Positions 37,107 through 45,931 of a stretch of DNA of 64,000 nucleotides are shown piece after piece (within the stretch, counting starts at the first letter, position 1; each line of letters starts with the position of its first letter). The notes below the pieces were generated by a model, which was not told the origin of the DNA, made no database searches, and was given only the letters and a program-made list of their open reading frames with translations. Origin of the DNA: Shewanella jiangmenensis (GTDB taxonomy: Bacteria > Pseudomonadota > Gammaproteobacteria > Enterobacterales > Shewanellaceae); NCBI RefSeq assembly GCF_018596335.1, contig NZ_JAHEPS010000003.1:62001-126000 (forward strand). The letters are read 5' to 3'. Position numbers and translations under genes: made by a program.

Positions 37107-37730
37107 TTATGCAGCAAGCAATTTGGCGATGGCGGGACGCGCGGCGATGGATGCATGCCAGCGACGGATGTTGGGCATGGCGTCGGTCAGTTCAAGTTCG
37201 AGGCGCGGCAAAAAGCCAATCAGCACAAAACCTGTGATATCGGCGATGCTGAAGCGGTCGATGGCCACAAAATCACGGCCTTCCAGCCGTGCTTCCAGGG
37301 TTGGCAGAAACTCAATCAGTCGCTCACGGGATTCTGCGCCCCAGGCCTCGACAAAGCGCTCGCGGTCTTTGAAAAAGCCGGTGAGATTACGAAACGCCTG
37401 AAAGGCCACCATCAGGCCATTGAGCTCCAACACCCGGTTCCACATTTCCACCTGTGCCAGTTCCAGTGGCGTATTACCAAATAGGCTCTGCTCACTCGGA
37501 TTAAGGGCATCGAAATAGCGGCAAATGGCCACGGATTCACAGATATGGCTACCATCATCCAGCTCCAGCAGTGGGATGCGGCCATTGACGCTTTTACTTT
37601 TAAATTCAGGGGTCAGGTTGTCGCCGGCGCGCAAATCCAGCTGCTGCCGTGGTACATCAATACCCAGTTCGGCAAGAAAAATACCCACACGGCGGGCGCT
37701 GGGAGTGGCGGCAAGTTCGAGGATTTTCAT
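37107..37730 (-). CDS. Glutathione transferase family protein
   Basis: A 207-residue GST with the N-terminal motif [18 protein letters not shown], where Ser11 is the likely catalytic residue, and the glutathione-binding [14 protein letters not shown] plus [11 protein letters not shown]. The C-terminal domain contains FSIADITGF, the family N-capping box. The substrate is unknown. It is the first gene of the two-GST operon and starts 151 bp from the divergent TetR gene. Confidence 0.93.
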   Translation of the reverse strand: MKILELAATPSARRVGIFLAELGIDVPRQQLDLRAGDNLTPEFKSKSVNGRIPLLELDDGSHICESVAICRYFDALNPSEQSLFGNTPLELAQVEMWNRVLELNGLMVAFQAFRNLTGFFKDRERFVEAWGAESRERLIEFLPTLEARLEGRDFVAIDRFSIADITGFVLIGFLPRLELELTDAMPNIRRWHASIAARPAIAKLLAA

Positions 37731-37881
37731 GAGGTCTCTCTTTTTCGGAACGATCAGTTAGGATAGAATCTACTCATATCTGAACGAGCGGTCAACAATT
37801 AGATCTTCTGTCTGGATCGTCTGGTCTGGAACTTCAGTGTAGAGCGTCAGTTCATATTCACTTTCGAAGAGAGTTTGCCTG

Positions 37882-38454
37882 ATGGCGAGAAACTGCAATT
37901 TTTGCAAAGAAGAAAAGCTTGAGCAGGCGATGAACCTGTTCTGGCAAAAAGGCTACGAGGGCACCTCGGTGGCCGATTTGGTCGAGCATCTGGGCATCAA
38001 CCGCTTCAGCCTTTACAACAGCTTTGGCGACAAACTGACCCTTTATCGGGATGCACTGCGCCGCTATCTCTATACCCGTGGCCTTACGGGCCTTGCCGCC
38101 CTTGAAGCCGATAACGCCGGCATGGAGGCGCTGCAGACGCTGGTGGAAGAATTTGCCGCCAAGCAAAAAGATCAACGTTTTGGCTGCTTTATGCAAAACG
38201 CGCTGCTGGAGCGCTGCGTTGAGGATGAGGAAGTCAAACGCCTCGGCGATGAGCTGTTTGCGCGGCTGAATCAGGCGTTTTTCAAGGTGATTGCGCGGTA
38301 TCAGCCACCGGAGCGAGCCAGCGCCCTTGCGGCCTTTTTGGTGATGCAGCTGCAGGGCATCCGGGTGCTCGGTAAATCAGGCCAGCTTGAACTGCTTGAT
38401 GCGGCAATGGTGGTCCTGAGAGGCGAAATCCAGCGCTGGAAAACGCCTGCCTGA
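37882..38454 (+). CDS. TetR-family regulator with N-terminal CxxC
   Basis: A 190-residue repressor-type protein. The helix-turn-helix lies at about residues 28-50 (TSVADLVEHLGINRFSLYNS). Before the DNA-binding domain is NCNFCKEE (CxxC), and more cysteines occur in the effector domain (FGCFMQNALLERC). The helical C-terminal domain has family character. It is divergent from the two-GST operon and probably controls it. The cysteines raise the possibility of electrophile or redox sensing, which would fit GST targets (inference). The ATG at 37882 follows GTTTGCCTG, a weak ribosome-binding site. Confidence 0.93.
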   Translation: MARNCNFCKEEKLEQAMNLFWQKGYEGTSVADLVEHLGINRFSLYNSFGDKLTLYRDALRRYLYTRGLTGLAALEADNAGMEALQTLVEEFAAKQKDQRFGCFMQNALLERCVEDEEVKRLGDELFARLNQAFFKVIARYQPPERASALAAFLVMQLQGIRVLGKSGQLELLDAAMVVLRGEIQRWKTPA

Positions 38455-38476
38455 TCTTATTACTAGCAGCAGTTTT

Positions 38477-39148
38477 TCAGTAATCCAGCTCCAGCGCGAA
38501 GCATAAATAGCGCATCAGTTGCTGGCAGTGTGCAAACTCGGCCGCAAGCCTTGCTGCGAAGTCTGGCTGAATCACCTCATCCTTTGTTAAGGCTTTGACG
38601 GCGATAAAGTCTTTGCGTTTCAGCTCATCAATTAACGGATGGCCTTTATCAAAGCCGCGGGGCGGCCGCGACAGGCTGTCACCGTCCATCATAAAACCGC
38701 CGTCAGTCAAAGCCTTAAGTGCTTTTTGATACGCGGCGGGGTTTTCATCGATACAGCTTCTGATGGTGTTGAGTGCCTTGGGCTCGGGGTGCCAGATCCC
38801 GGCGCCCAAAAAGCAGCCGTCGTTGGCAATATGCAGATACAGCCCCGGCGCATGCACATCTTTGCCCTGAAAATGGCGAAACTGAATGCCGACATTGGTT
38901 TTGTAAGGGCGCTTGTCGTGGCCAAAGCGGGTATCGCGCTGGGGCCGCATCAGGCTGCCACCCACTTTTTTGGCAACGGCAGTTAGGCGCGGTGACAGAG
39001 CCACTATGCCGGGGGCGGCGGCTTCGATAAGCCTGAGCGCCGGTGTGCGCACCTTGTCTTCGTAGCTTGCCTGATTGGCCTTGAACCAATCGCGCTCGTT
39101 ATTGGCTTCAAGCGCAGTGAGAAACTCGAAAGTGGCGGGGCTGAACAT
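38477..39148 (-). CDS. DUF2461 family protein
   Basis: A 223-residue soluble protein of the DUF2461/TIGR02453 family, whose function is not known. Conserved-looking segments are MFSPATFEFLTALEANNERDWF at the N-terminus, RDTRFGHDKRPYKTNVG and APGLYLHIANDGCFLGAGIW. The length fits the family. It is convergent with the TetR gene and divergent from phnA, with no operon partner. The annotation rests on recalled family features. Confidence 0.85.
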   Translation of the reverse strand: MFSPATFEFLTALEANNERDWFKANQASYEDKVRTPALRLIEAAAPGIVALSPRLTAVAKKVGGSLMRPQRDTRFGHDKRPYKTNVGIQFRHFQGKDVHAPGLYLHIANDGCFLGAGIWHPEPKALNTIRSCIDENPAAYQKALKALTDGGFMMDGDSLSRPPRGFDKGHPLIDELKRKDFIAVKALTKDEVIQPDFAARLAAEFAHCQQLMRYLCFALELDY

Positions 39149-39248
39149 GATTTACTCCATAAACCGGGCTCGCTTTTTGGGACAGATCACTGACGGCGAG
39201 TAAGGTTTTTGCTAGAATCCGTGGTTTTGGTAAAAGTGACAGATCAAG

Positions 39249-39815
39249 ATGACCGATGCAATCAGCCGTGCCTGCGGCAAATGTGAACTCTGCAGCGCAG
39301 AGACCGAGCTTTCCCTGTTTGAAGTGCCAGCCAGCGGCGATCGCACTGACAACGATATCGCCCTGTGCGGTACCTGTCAGGCGCAAATCACCGATACCGC
39401 GACTTTGGATGTGAATCACTGGCGCTGCCTGAACGAAAGCATGTGGAGCACAGTGCCTGCGGTGCAGGTGATGGCCGCCCGTATGCTCAAAGAGCTTTCC
39501 AGCGAGACCTGGGCGCAGGATCTGCTGGATATGATGTATCTGGATGAAGACACCCAGGCCTGGGTTAACGCTGCCAATGCCGAAGCGGCGCTGGATGCCG
39601 ACGCAGCCCCTACGCTTGACAGCAACGGCGCTCAGCTCGCTGCCGGTGATACCGTGGTTATCATCAAAGATCTTAACGTAAAAGGCACTAGCTTTGTGGC
39701 CAAGCGCGGCACCGCGGTGCGTAACATCGGCCTGACCAGCAACCCTGAGCATATCGAAGGCCGGGTAAACGGTACCCGCATCGTTATCTTAAGCTGCTAC
39801 GTGAAGAAGTCGTAA
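39249..39815 (+). CDS. phnA: PhnA-like zinc-ribbon protein
   Basis: A 188-residue PhnA/YjdM-family protein. The N-terminal zinc ribbon has Cys9, Cys12, Cys15, Cys40 and Cys43 (CGKCELC and CGTC). The C-terminal PhnA domain (about residues 120-188) has GDTVVIIKDLNVKG and the ending NGTRIVILSCYVKKS. The E. coli homologue was named from the phn operon but has no shown role in phosphonate breakdown, so the name does not imply function. The ATG at 39249 lies just after GATCAAG. A terminator follows. Confidence 0.9.
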   Translation: MTDAISRACGKCELCSAETELSLFEVPASGDRTDNDIALCGTCQAQITDTATLDVNHWRCLNESMWSTVPAVQVMAARMLKELSSETWAQDLLDMMYLDEDTQAWVNAANAEAALDADAAPTLDSNGAQLAAGDTVVIIKDLNVKGTSFVAKRGTAVRNIGLTSNPEHIEGRVNGTRIVILSCYVKKS

Positions 39816-39832
39816 GCTTGAAACCGAGTGAT

Positions 39833-39860
39833 AAAGCCGCAGCTGCGGCTTTTTCTTTTT
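39833..39860 (+). terminator. Terminator after phnA
   Basis: AAAGCCGC-AGCT-GCGGCTTT stem followed by TTTCTTTTT. Confidence 0.88.
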
Positions 39861-39998
39861 GGAAGAAGAATACCGTTTTTATCGTGATTCATTCTGTTTA
39901 CAATCAATAAGATAATTATATTTCTGCCGCACAGCAGCTTGGTGGTATAGCGCCCTTGGCGTTATAGTTAATGCAGGCGGTTTATCTGGAGGTATCGC

Positions 39999-40511
39999 AT
40001 GAAAAAGACGCAGCGGGGTTTTACCCTGATTGAACTGGTGGTGGTGATTATTATCCTTGGCATTCTTGCCGTGACCGCCGCGCCCAAGTTTATCAATCTT
40101 AGCAGCGATGCCTATAAAGCCCAGCTTAAGGGCGCCGAAGCGGCGATGAAAGGGGCGGTGACCCTGTTTAAATCGGCCTCTGAAATCCGCAGTGCCGGCA
40201 CTAACCGCGTGGTATATGAAGGCATTCGCGGTGAGCTTGGTCAGCCTTGGGCGGCCAGCAGCAATGGCACTTCACCAAGCGCTGCTTACACCAACCCGCC
40301 GGAGATTTTCAAAGCCGCCAGCATGGATGTTAACGACTGGCGTTATCGTATTTTCGCCACCGGTACCTATCAGGTGGTGGCCGCGCCCGCCGGAAAGCTT
40401 GATGTCGCCCAGCCGTCGCAGGCGCAGGTGCAGGCGACCAACTGTTATATCCATTACATCTGGCAGTCCAGCGGTACGCCGTCCATCACTGTGGTGGATT
40501 CCGGCTGCTGA
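39999..40511 (+). CDS. Type IV pilin-like prepilin (MSHA-type)
   Basis: A 170-residue prepilin. The leader is MKKTQRG, with processing before Phe in [18 protein letters not shown], the class III prepilin cleavage and N-methylation motif. The hydrophobic helix runs to about residue 35, and [20 protein letters not shown] continues the spine. Two Cys near the C-terminus (NCYIHYIW and VDSGC) form the usual disulfide-bonded loop. It resembles MSHA-type pilins. It is isolated here, with no pilus assembly gene nearby, so it would rely on a pilus or secretion system encoded elsewhere. Confidence 0.92.
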   Translation: MKKTQRGFTLIELVVVIIILGILAVTAAPKFINLSSDAYKAQLKGAEAAMKGAVTLFKSASEIRSAGTNRVVYEGIRGELGQPWAASSNGTSPSAAYTNPPEIFKAASMDVNDWRYRIFATGTYQVVAAPAGKLDVAQPSQAQVQATNCYIHYIWQSSGTPSITVVDSGC

Positions 40512-40610
40512 CATCAGGCCGCGTCATCCCGTTGAAAGCGCTGTGAAGGCGGCGCTTCCCTTCATGCCTGTCTGAGTTACAATGGCCAAAATTGCATAAA
40601 GGATGTGCAG

Positions 40611-41624
40611 ATGGCCAGAAAACGCGAACCCTTTGAATTTGGTGGTGTATCGGTTGCCGCCGGGACCCTTGTCCCGGTGTCGCTGCCGGTGGCACGGCTT
40701 TATAACGACACGCCGGTGGATTTGCAGGTGGAAGTGTTTCACGGCAATAAGCCCGGGCCTGTGCTGCTGGTGCTTGCCGCCATCCACGGCGATGAGCTGA
40801 ACGGCATCGAAGTATGCAGGCGGCTTAAAAGCCGCATCAATCCCAAGGCGCTCTGTGGCACAGTGCTGATGGTGCCTGTAGTCAATGTGTTTGGTTTTAT
40901 TCAAAAATCCCGCTATTTGCCCGACAGGCGTGACCTTAACCGCTGCTTCCCGGGCTCTGACAAGGGCGCGCTGGCAAGCCGGCTTGCGCATCTGGTCAGC
41001 CGGGAGCTCGTGTCCCGCGCGACCCACATTGTGGATTTGCACACCGGTGCTATTCATCGCGACAACTTACCCCAAATCCGCTGCAACACCGACGATGAGG
41101 TGCTGATGGGCATGGCACGCGCCTTTGGTGCGCCGCTGATTATGCACAGCGATGCCAAGTCAACCTCGCTACGCGGTTTTGCCGCCAAGGCCGGTGTGCC
41201 GTGCATTTTGTATGAAGCCGGTGAAGCGCTGCGATTTTCCGAGGCGGCCATTCGCACCGGCCTTAAGGGCTGCATCAATGTGCTGCGTCATCTTGGGATG
41301 CAAAAGGGCAGGCTGTCGAAGGGCGGCTCCGATGTGGCATCCCGTCGCAGCTACTGGATCCGCTCTGAAGCCGATGGTCTGGTGCTGCAAAAAATCAAGC
41401 TTGGCCAGCGGGTGAAAAAAGGCAATATTCTTGCGTACCTGGCAAGTCCACACAGCAGCGATACCCTGCCTATTCGCGCCCCCAGTGACGGCATAGTTAT
41501 CGGCATTACCAATATTCCGGTGACCAACGAAGGCGAGGGGCTGTATCACATCGCCCAATACGCCGATGACGACCTTGAAATCGTCAACGAACAACTCGAT
41601 GAATTTTTAATGGAATACGCGTAA
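40611..41624 (+). CDS. Succinylglutamate desuccinylase/aspartoacylase family protein
   Basis: A 337-residue zinc carboxypeptidase-fold deacylase. Zinc ligands are in AAIHGDELNGIEVC (His, Glu) and IVDLHTGAIHRDN (His). Other family segments are PVVNVFGFIQKSRYLPDRRDLNR and CILYEAGEALRF. The C-terminal beta domain resembles a biotinyl-type barrel (about residues 255-330). It probably removes an acyl group from an N-acyl amino acid; the substrate is unknown. I chose ATG 40611 with AAAGGATGTGCAG upstream; GTG 40605 is two codons earlier. The next gene starts 10 bp after its stop. Confidence 0.92.
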   Translation: MARKREPFEFGGVSVAAGTLVPVSLPVARLYNDTPVDLQVEVFHGNKPGPVLLVLAAIHGDELNGIEVCRRLKSRINPKALCGTVLMVPVVNVFGFIQKSRYLPDRRDLNRCFPGSDKGALASRLAHLVSRELVSRATHIVDLHTGAIHRDNLPQIRCNTDDEVLMGMARAFGAPLIMHSDAKSTSLRGFAAKAGVPCILYEAGEALRFSEAAIRTGLKGCINVLRHLGMQKGRLSKGGSDVASRRSYWIRSEADGLVLQKIKLGQRVKKGNILAYLASPHSSDTLPIRAPSDGIVIGITNIPVTNEGEGLYHIAQYADDDLEIVNEQLDEFLMEYA

Positions 41625-41634
41625 GGAACCTTTG

Positions 41635-42243
41635 ATGAAAGCGGTATTTTTGGCCGGAAAGGCCATCAGTCCTTCCAAAGTGGTGTGTATTGGCCGCAAC
41701 TATGCTGACCATGCCAAAGAGCTTGGCAACGAGCTGCCTGAGGAGCCGGTGGTGTTTGTCAAACCTGCCAGTGCCATCGGCAATGTGCTGCATGCCGAGC
41801 ATGGCGAGCCGCTGCACTATGAGGCCGAAATCTGTTTTATGGTGGCGTCCGGCAAGCTGATTGCGGCGACTGTGGGGCTCGATTTAACCAAGCGCGCCAG
41901 CCAGGCGCGGCTGAAGGCTAAGGGGCTGCCGTGGGAGCGGGCCAAGGCTTTTGATGGCTCAGCGCTTTTTGGTGAGTTTGTGCCCTGCAATGGCAGCGAC
42001 GGCCTTGAGCTCAGATTGACCCTCGATGGCGCTGTATTGCAGCAGGGCCATACCGGGCAGATGCTGTTTTCGCCCGAGTCATTGCTTGAGGAAGTATCAA
42101 GCTTTATGAGCTGGGAAGATGGCGACATCATGATGACAGGTACCCCGGCCGGTGTCGGGCCGCTGCAGGTGGGGGGCCACTACCATGCAGAGCTTTTGCG
42201 CCACGGTGAGCTTCTGACCAGCGTGAGCTGGCAGGCGCGCTGA
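41635..42243 (+). CDS. Fumarylacetoacetate hydrolase family protein
   Basis: A 202-residue FAH-family enzyme. The start region KVVCIGRNYADHAKELGNE, the metal-site YEAEICFMVASG, KGLPWERAKAFDGSALFGEF and DIMMTGTPAGVGPLQVG are typical. Relatives act as acylpyruvate hydrolases or oxaloacetate decarboxylases/tautomerases; this short form resembles the YcgM/FAHD1 group. It follows the deacylase gene by 10 bp and probably shares its mRNA. I chose ATG 41635, preceded by AAGGAACC. Confidence 0.92.
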   Translation: MKAVFLAGKAISPSKVVCIGRNYADHAKELGNELPEEPVVFVKPASAIGNVLHAEHGEPLHYEAEICFMVASGKLIAATVGLDLTKRASQARLKAKGLPWERAKAFDGSALFGEFVPCNGSDGLELRLTLDGAVLQQGHTGQMLFSPESLLEEVSSFMSWEDGDIMMTGTPAGVGPLQVGGHYHAELLRHGELLTSVSWQAR

Positions 42244-42320
42244 GACCCGATGCTGTGCTCATCAAGCGATAAGCCCAAGCAAAAGAGCAGGCCAAAAGGC
42301 TGGTAAAATGGGGCAAGTAA

Positions 42321-42344
42321 AAGGGCGACCCGTGGGTCGCCCTT
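42321..42344. terminator. Bidirectional terminator
   Basis: AAGGGCGACCC-GT-GGGTCGCCCTT between the FAH gene and the convergent DUF333 lipoprotein gene. Confidence 0.88.
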
Positions 42345-42376
42345 AAAATTTGACCTCAAACGGTCAAAGGTCAGCA

Positions 42377-42901
42377 TTACTGTTGCTGATGGTGGGCGCG
42401 GAAATATTCCCAGGCATTCACAACCTGGCCGTCTTTCAGGTGGCAGTAGCCCACTTCGCCGCTCGCTTCCTGCACCACTTTGTGCTCGCCGCCAATTTTG
42501 ACGCAGTATTCGGCGGCCGGGTTGGCCATGCCTATTACGTCTTTGGCTTCGCCAGCCAGCTTGTCGGCAGCGGCTGTTGCATGGCCACGATAAAGGGCCA
42601 TCGCATCTTCCACTTTGCCATCGGGCAGGTGACATTCGCCGCGCTTGCCAGCCGCTTCTTCAACAATCTTGTACTCGCCGCCGAGTTTGACGCAGTAATC
42701 GGCGCCAGGGTTGGCAAGGCCTGTGGTGGCTTCCTGAAGCTTGCCTTCGGCCGCTTCAACGACCTTGGCGGCTTCCTGTTTTACTTCCTGAGCGGCGTCG
42801 GCTTTTGGCTCAGTCTTGGCGGGCGCTGCGTTATCGGAGCAACCAACGAGACTCAGGCCCAGCACCAGACCGGACAGCAATACCAATGCAGAATTTTTCA
42901 T
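42377..42901 (-). CDS. Lipoprotein with two DUF333 domains
   Basis: A 174-residue lipoprotein. The signal peptide has lipobox LSLVGC (Cys at about residue 21). An Ala/Glu/Lys-rich linker (about 22-63) leads to two tandem DUF333 domains: ANPGADYCVKLGGEYKIVEE with GECHLPDGKVEDA, and ANPAAEYCVKIGGEHKVVQE with GYCHLKDGQVVNAWEYFR. Each has two Cys that probably form a disulfide. The family is often exported and its function is unknown; some members resemble hemolysin-annotated proteins without evidence. The start ATG 42901 has a perfect AGGAGGTGTT ribosome-binding site. Confidence 0.9.
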   Translation of the reverse strand: MKNSALVLLSGLVLGLSLVGCSDNAAPAKTEPKADAAQEVKQEAAKVVEAAEGKLQEATTGLANPGADYCVKLGGEYKIVEEAAGKRGECHLPDGKVEDAMALYRGHATAAADKLAGEAKDVIGMANPAAEYCVKIGGEHKVVQEASGEVGYCHLKDGQVVNAWEYFRAHHQQQ

Positions 42902-42976
42902 AACACCTCCTGTGACAGGGAGCATCCCTGTGAGTTTTGCCAAGTTTTGGGGCATGTTTTGAACGTTCGCCCACAA

Positions 42977-43066
42977 CTAAAGTAAACCAACATAAAGTGA
43001 ACCACCCTAAAGTGAGCCACAATAGAGTGGCTCAGAATAAAGTCGCCCAGAATAAACTGACCCCAG
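42977..43066. repeat. 15-bp tandem repeat, six units, intergenic
   Basis: Six units with an exact 15-bp period and the shape (C/A)TAAAGTGAACCAC(C/A), drifting along the array. It lies between the DUF333 lipoprotein gene and the next lipoprotein gene. Confidence 0.9.
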
Positions 43067-43209
43067 CATAAGAGCTCACGATGGATAATACCATAGACCT
43101 ACTGACTGATTGCGTTAGTGTTTCTGTGGCGATCACAAATGTTTGGCAGGCGATTTCGCAATGTTGGCGAGCGTGGTATTGTGGCGCGATCTACACCCAA
43201 GAGGTAAAT

Positions 43210-43836
43210 ATGATGAACAAATTTCGTCCGCTGCTGGCGGCAGCGCTGTCGGCCGTGGTGATAACCGCATTGCCGGGCTGCCAAACTCCGCCGCCGCCCA
43301 AAAAGGCGGTCACTGCGCCGGTGCAGGATGCCGTGATGTGGCAACTGTTCACCCTCAACACCAAGGCGCCCTTTGTGCTGAATGTGCCGGACACCAAGGT
43401 GCGCAGCAAGCTGAGCGAATTTGTTGAGCTTGGCGGCCACTCTTATGTGAAAGGCCAGTTTGAAGACGGCCCGGTGCGCGGCGAGGTGCTGCTGCGCTAC
43501 AAAGATCTGCAGCCGCTGAATGCCAGTTTCCGTGGTCTTAAACTCTTGATTGCGCCTTTTATGGTGGCCAATCAGGGCTCAGGCAGCTTTTGGTATCTGG
43601 GGCTCTATGGCCTGAACGAAGAGAAGCGTGCCATCGGCCATCTGGATTCGATTTTCATCGGTGACCGAGTCGATATCCGCAGCTTTTCGCCATCGGATCA
43701 CGCCATGTTGCCGGTGCTGGTCAACGGCGAAGTGCTGGTGCACGCGCCGGGACAGCCGATGGCAGAGCCGCCACGGCTGATGGAAATCCGCCGGTATGAA
43801 ATCAGCTGGGATGGCAAAATCCTGAGCCTCGATTGA
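43210..43836 (+). CDS. Lipoprotein, function unknown
   Basis: A 208-residue protein with a lipoprotein signal (hydrophobic LLAAALSAVVITALPGC, Cys about residue 23) and a Pro/Lys-rich linker (QTPPPPKKAV). The mature part has FELGGHSYVKGQFEDGPVR-like beta strands and RVDIRSFSPSDHAMLPVLVN. I do not recognise a domain. The frame is open upstream to 43081, but that part has no coding character and overlaps the downstream side of a repeat region. ATG 43210 has GAGG upstream. An inverted repeat overlaps the stop codon. Confidence 0.78.
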   Translation: MMNKFRPLLAAALSAVVITALPGCQTPPPPKKAVTAPVQDAVMWQLFTLNTKAPFVLNVPDTKVRSKLSEFVELGGHSYVKGQFEDGPVRGEVLLRYKDLQPLNASFRGLKLLIAPFMVANQGSGSFWYLGLYGLNEEKRAIGHLDSIFIGDRVDIRSFSPSDHAMLPVLVNGEVLVHAPGQPMAEPPRLMEIRRYEISWDGKILSLD

Positions 43837-43857
43837 GCCTTGCATCAATCGAGGCTC
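43824..43857 (+). terminator. Hairpin at the end of the lipoprotein gene
   Basis: GAGCCTCGATTGA / TCAATCGAGGCTC, a perfect 13-bp dyad overlapping the stop codon, without a T-run. Confidence 0.65.
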
Positions 43858-43906
43858 AGTCTGAGTTAAGTCAGAACTGAGCCAGAGCTAAGCTTGCCGC
43901 AGCGGC

Positions 43907-44119
43907 TTATTCCAGCTCCAGCTCGATGTCGGTGCAGCCTTTTGGGCAGCGGATATGACCAAGCAGATGCGGCTCGTTGGCGGCAGGCAGGCTGGCAGAC
44001 AAGGGCTTGCCGCACTTGTCGCAGGGAATGGTTTTACCGGCAAATAACTCTTTGATGAGCCGTTTTTGCGCATTGAATGAGTGGCTGCTGTTTTTGTTGA
44101 TAAGGCTGAAATCGGCCAT
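43907..44119 (-). CDS. Small zinc-ribbon-like protein, function unknown
   Basis: A 70-residue protein starting MADFSLINKNSSHSF. Two Cys pairs, IPCDKCGKPL (about residues 31-40) and IRCPKGC (about 56-62), could bind one zinc. The C-terminus is acidic (DIELELE). The frame is open further upstream, but ATG 44119 is the natural start of the coding-like part. I do not recognise the family; size and cysteines suggest a small metal-binding or rRNA-associated protein. It is convergent with the lipoprotein gene. Confidence 0.65.
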   Translation of the reverse strand: MADFSLINKNSSHSFNAQKRLIKELFAGKTIPCDKCGKPLSASLPAANEPHLLGHIRCPKGCTDIELELE

Positions 44120-44279
44120 GGTGTGTTGCCCATAATTACGCGGTTGCGGCCAATTATACCCATGGGCGGGTGTTTGTGTGCGTGAAAACTGCATTTTGCT
44201 GAAAAGGTGGGCAAGGTGCCCGGAAACTGTGCACAATGCAAGCGGTTCACAGCTGGCGCTTTTCACAGGAAGAAATAGC

Positions 44280-44837
44280 ATGAAAATGAGATTGAAATTC
44301 AGGGATATAACACCCGTAGTGGCCGCATTTGGCACCTTGCCTTCGGTATTAATCGGCGCACTGCTTTCTGTATTGATTGGCACAATCTCTGTCGCATCAG
44401 CTGCTGATGATGCCAAAGCGTCACAGGTCAGCCCGGAAACGGTAGAACAATCGGCCGCAGCGACAACCGTGCCCGCCCAAGCTTCAACTCTTAACGGCAG
44501 CTGGACCCTGGTGTCCGGCCGCTATCTTGATGGCGAAGGCCAGTGGGTGGATTATCAAAGCCTGGGGCTCAGTGCCATCAAGGTGATTTCCGCCGGTCAC
44601 TTCAGCTTTACCACAGTTAAAACCGTGAAAGGCAAGCGGGAATTCTGGGCTGCCGGCAGTGGTAAATACCGCCTTGATGGCAAGCGCTATACCGAGTTTC
44701 CGACACTCAATTCGTTTGACGTGCCCGAGGGGCAGGGGTTTGAATTCGAATTTGAGCTTATCGGCAACGAGTGGCACACCCGCCGGGTTGAAGAGGGCGT
44801 GCTGAAAGAAGAAGAGGTCTGGCGCCGCCTCGACTGA
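44280..44837 (+). CDS. Exported protein with a lipocalin-like C-terminal domain, function unknown
   Basis: A 185-residue protein with an N-terminal signal (hydrophobic stretch about residues 14-40) ending near VASAADD. The signal contains a duplicated octapeptide-like block (SVLIGALL, SVLIGTIS) from a 24-bp tandem repeat, so the hydrophobic core is longer than usual. The mature part is a small beta-rich domain (NGSWTLVSGRYLDGEGQWVD, HFSFTTVKTV, GSGKYRLDGKRYTEF) that looks like a lipocalin-like/DUF4488-type fold. The ligand is unknown. ATG 44280 is preceded by CAGGAAGAAATAGC. Confidence 0.75.
   Translation: MKMRLKFRDITPVVAAFGTLPSVLIGALLSVLIGTISVASAADDAKASQVSPETVEQSAAATTVPAQASTLNGSWTLVSGRYLDGEGQWVDYQSLGLSAIKVISAGHFSFTTVKTVKGKREFWAAGSGKYRLDGKRYTEFPTLNSFDVPEGQGFEFEFELIGNEWHTRRVEEGVLKEEEVWRRLD
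44343..44390 (+). repeat. 24-bp tandem duplication in a signal peptide
   Basis: In-frame duplication encoding SVLIGALL-SVLIGTIS. Confidence 0.85.
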
Positions 44838-44843
44838 CGGCTC

Positions 44844-44879
44844 TAAGTTCTTATTTAGGTTCTTCTTTAAGTTCTTCTT
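44844..44879. repeat. 12-bp tandem repeat, three units
   Basis: TAAGTTCTTATT, TAGGTTCTTCTT and TAAGTTCTTCTT, directly after the preceding stop. Confidence 0.88.
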
Positions 44880-45016
44880 TCAAAGAAGGCCGTTAGCTTC
44901 TCCTTGTCATCACAGCAGCCGAAAACACCTCCCTTGGCATCGCCTTGCCCCGTCCTGCTTTACAGTCTTGATGCGCCTCCCTACACTGGCATCCTTGCTG
45001 TTTGGGGGAACGCATC

Positions 45017-45931
45017 ATGTCCGCAGGGGCCTGGCTTAAATTACTCTTGCTGTCCGCTATCTGGGGCGCATCTTTTCTGTTTATCCGCATTGGCGTGGTG
45101 GAGCTTGGCCCGGCGTGGCTGATGTTCCTTCGGGTCACCTTTGGCGCGCTGTTTTTGCTTGGCGGCGCCTTTTATCTGAAAAAAGTCCTGAACGGCAGTG
45201 CGCCGCTGAAGCACTTTTTGATTTTGGGCGGTATGAATACCGCGCTGCCGTTTTTACTCTATGGCTTTGCCGCCACCGAGCTTGGCGCGTCTCTGATGTC
45301 GGTGCTTAACGCCACTGCGCCCTTGTGGAGTGCGCTTTTGCTTGCCATCTGGCATCGCACCATGCCAAAAGGAGCGGCGTTGCTTGGACTGATCACCGGC
45401 TTTTGCGGCGTGCTGCTGCTTGCCGGGGTTGAGAGTCTGTCCCTTGATGTTAACGGGCGACTGGCGTTTGCCGCCGGGCTTGGCGCCGCCGTGTGTTATG
45501 CCATTGCGAGTATTTACACCAAGGCGGCCAAAGTAGGTGAGCCCTACAACAACGCCCATGGCAGCATGTGGGCGGCCAGCATGTGGCTGCTGCCGGTAGT
45601 GCTGTTAAGCCCGATGCCGGCGGCCATGCCATCCGTGGGCACCCTCGCGGCTGTGGTGACTTTAGGGGTACTGTGCAGCGGCGTGGCCTATCTGCTTTAT
45701 TTCCGGCTGGTGGATGAGGTGGGCGCGACCTCGGCGCTCACTGTCACCTTTTTAATCCCTGTGTTTGGTATTTTATGGGGAGTGCTGTTTCTTCATGAGC
45801 ACATCGGCTGGCACACCCTGCTTGGCACAGCCATCATTCTGCTTGGTACGGCCATCAGCACCGGCAGCCTCAGCATGGCTCGCCTCGGCGGCATAAGCCG
45901 CGGCGTGTTTAAAAAGGGGAGCGGGGCATGA
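45017..45931 (+). CDS. EamA/DMT-family transporter
   Basis: A 304-residue protein with ten membrane helices in two EamA repeats. Recognisable parts are LLLLSAIWGASFLFIRIGV near the start, the Pro-Ala-Trp-Leu turn (GPAWLMFLRV), LNATAPLWSALLLAIW and TFLIPVFGILWGVLFLHE. It is probably an exporter of amino acids or metabolites; the substrate is unknown. I chose ATG 45017 with GGGGGAACGCATC upstream; the frame is open to 45002. Its stop overlaps the ATG of the following acetyltransferase gene. Confidence 0.93.
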   Translation: MSAGAWLKLLLLSAIWGASFLFIRIGVVELGPAWLMFLRVTFGALFLLGGAFYLKKVLNGSAPLKHFLILGGMNTALPFLLYGFAATELGASLMSVLNATAPLWSALLLAIWHRTMPKGAALLGLITGFCGVLLLAGVESLSLDVNGRLAFAAGLGAAVCYAIASIYTKAAKVGEPYNNAHGSMWAASMWLLPVVLLSPMPAAMPSVGTLAAVVTLGVLCSGVAYLLYFRLVDEVGATSALTVTFLIPVFGILWGVLFLHEHIGWHTLLGTAIILLGTAISTGSLSMARLGGISRGVFKKGSGA

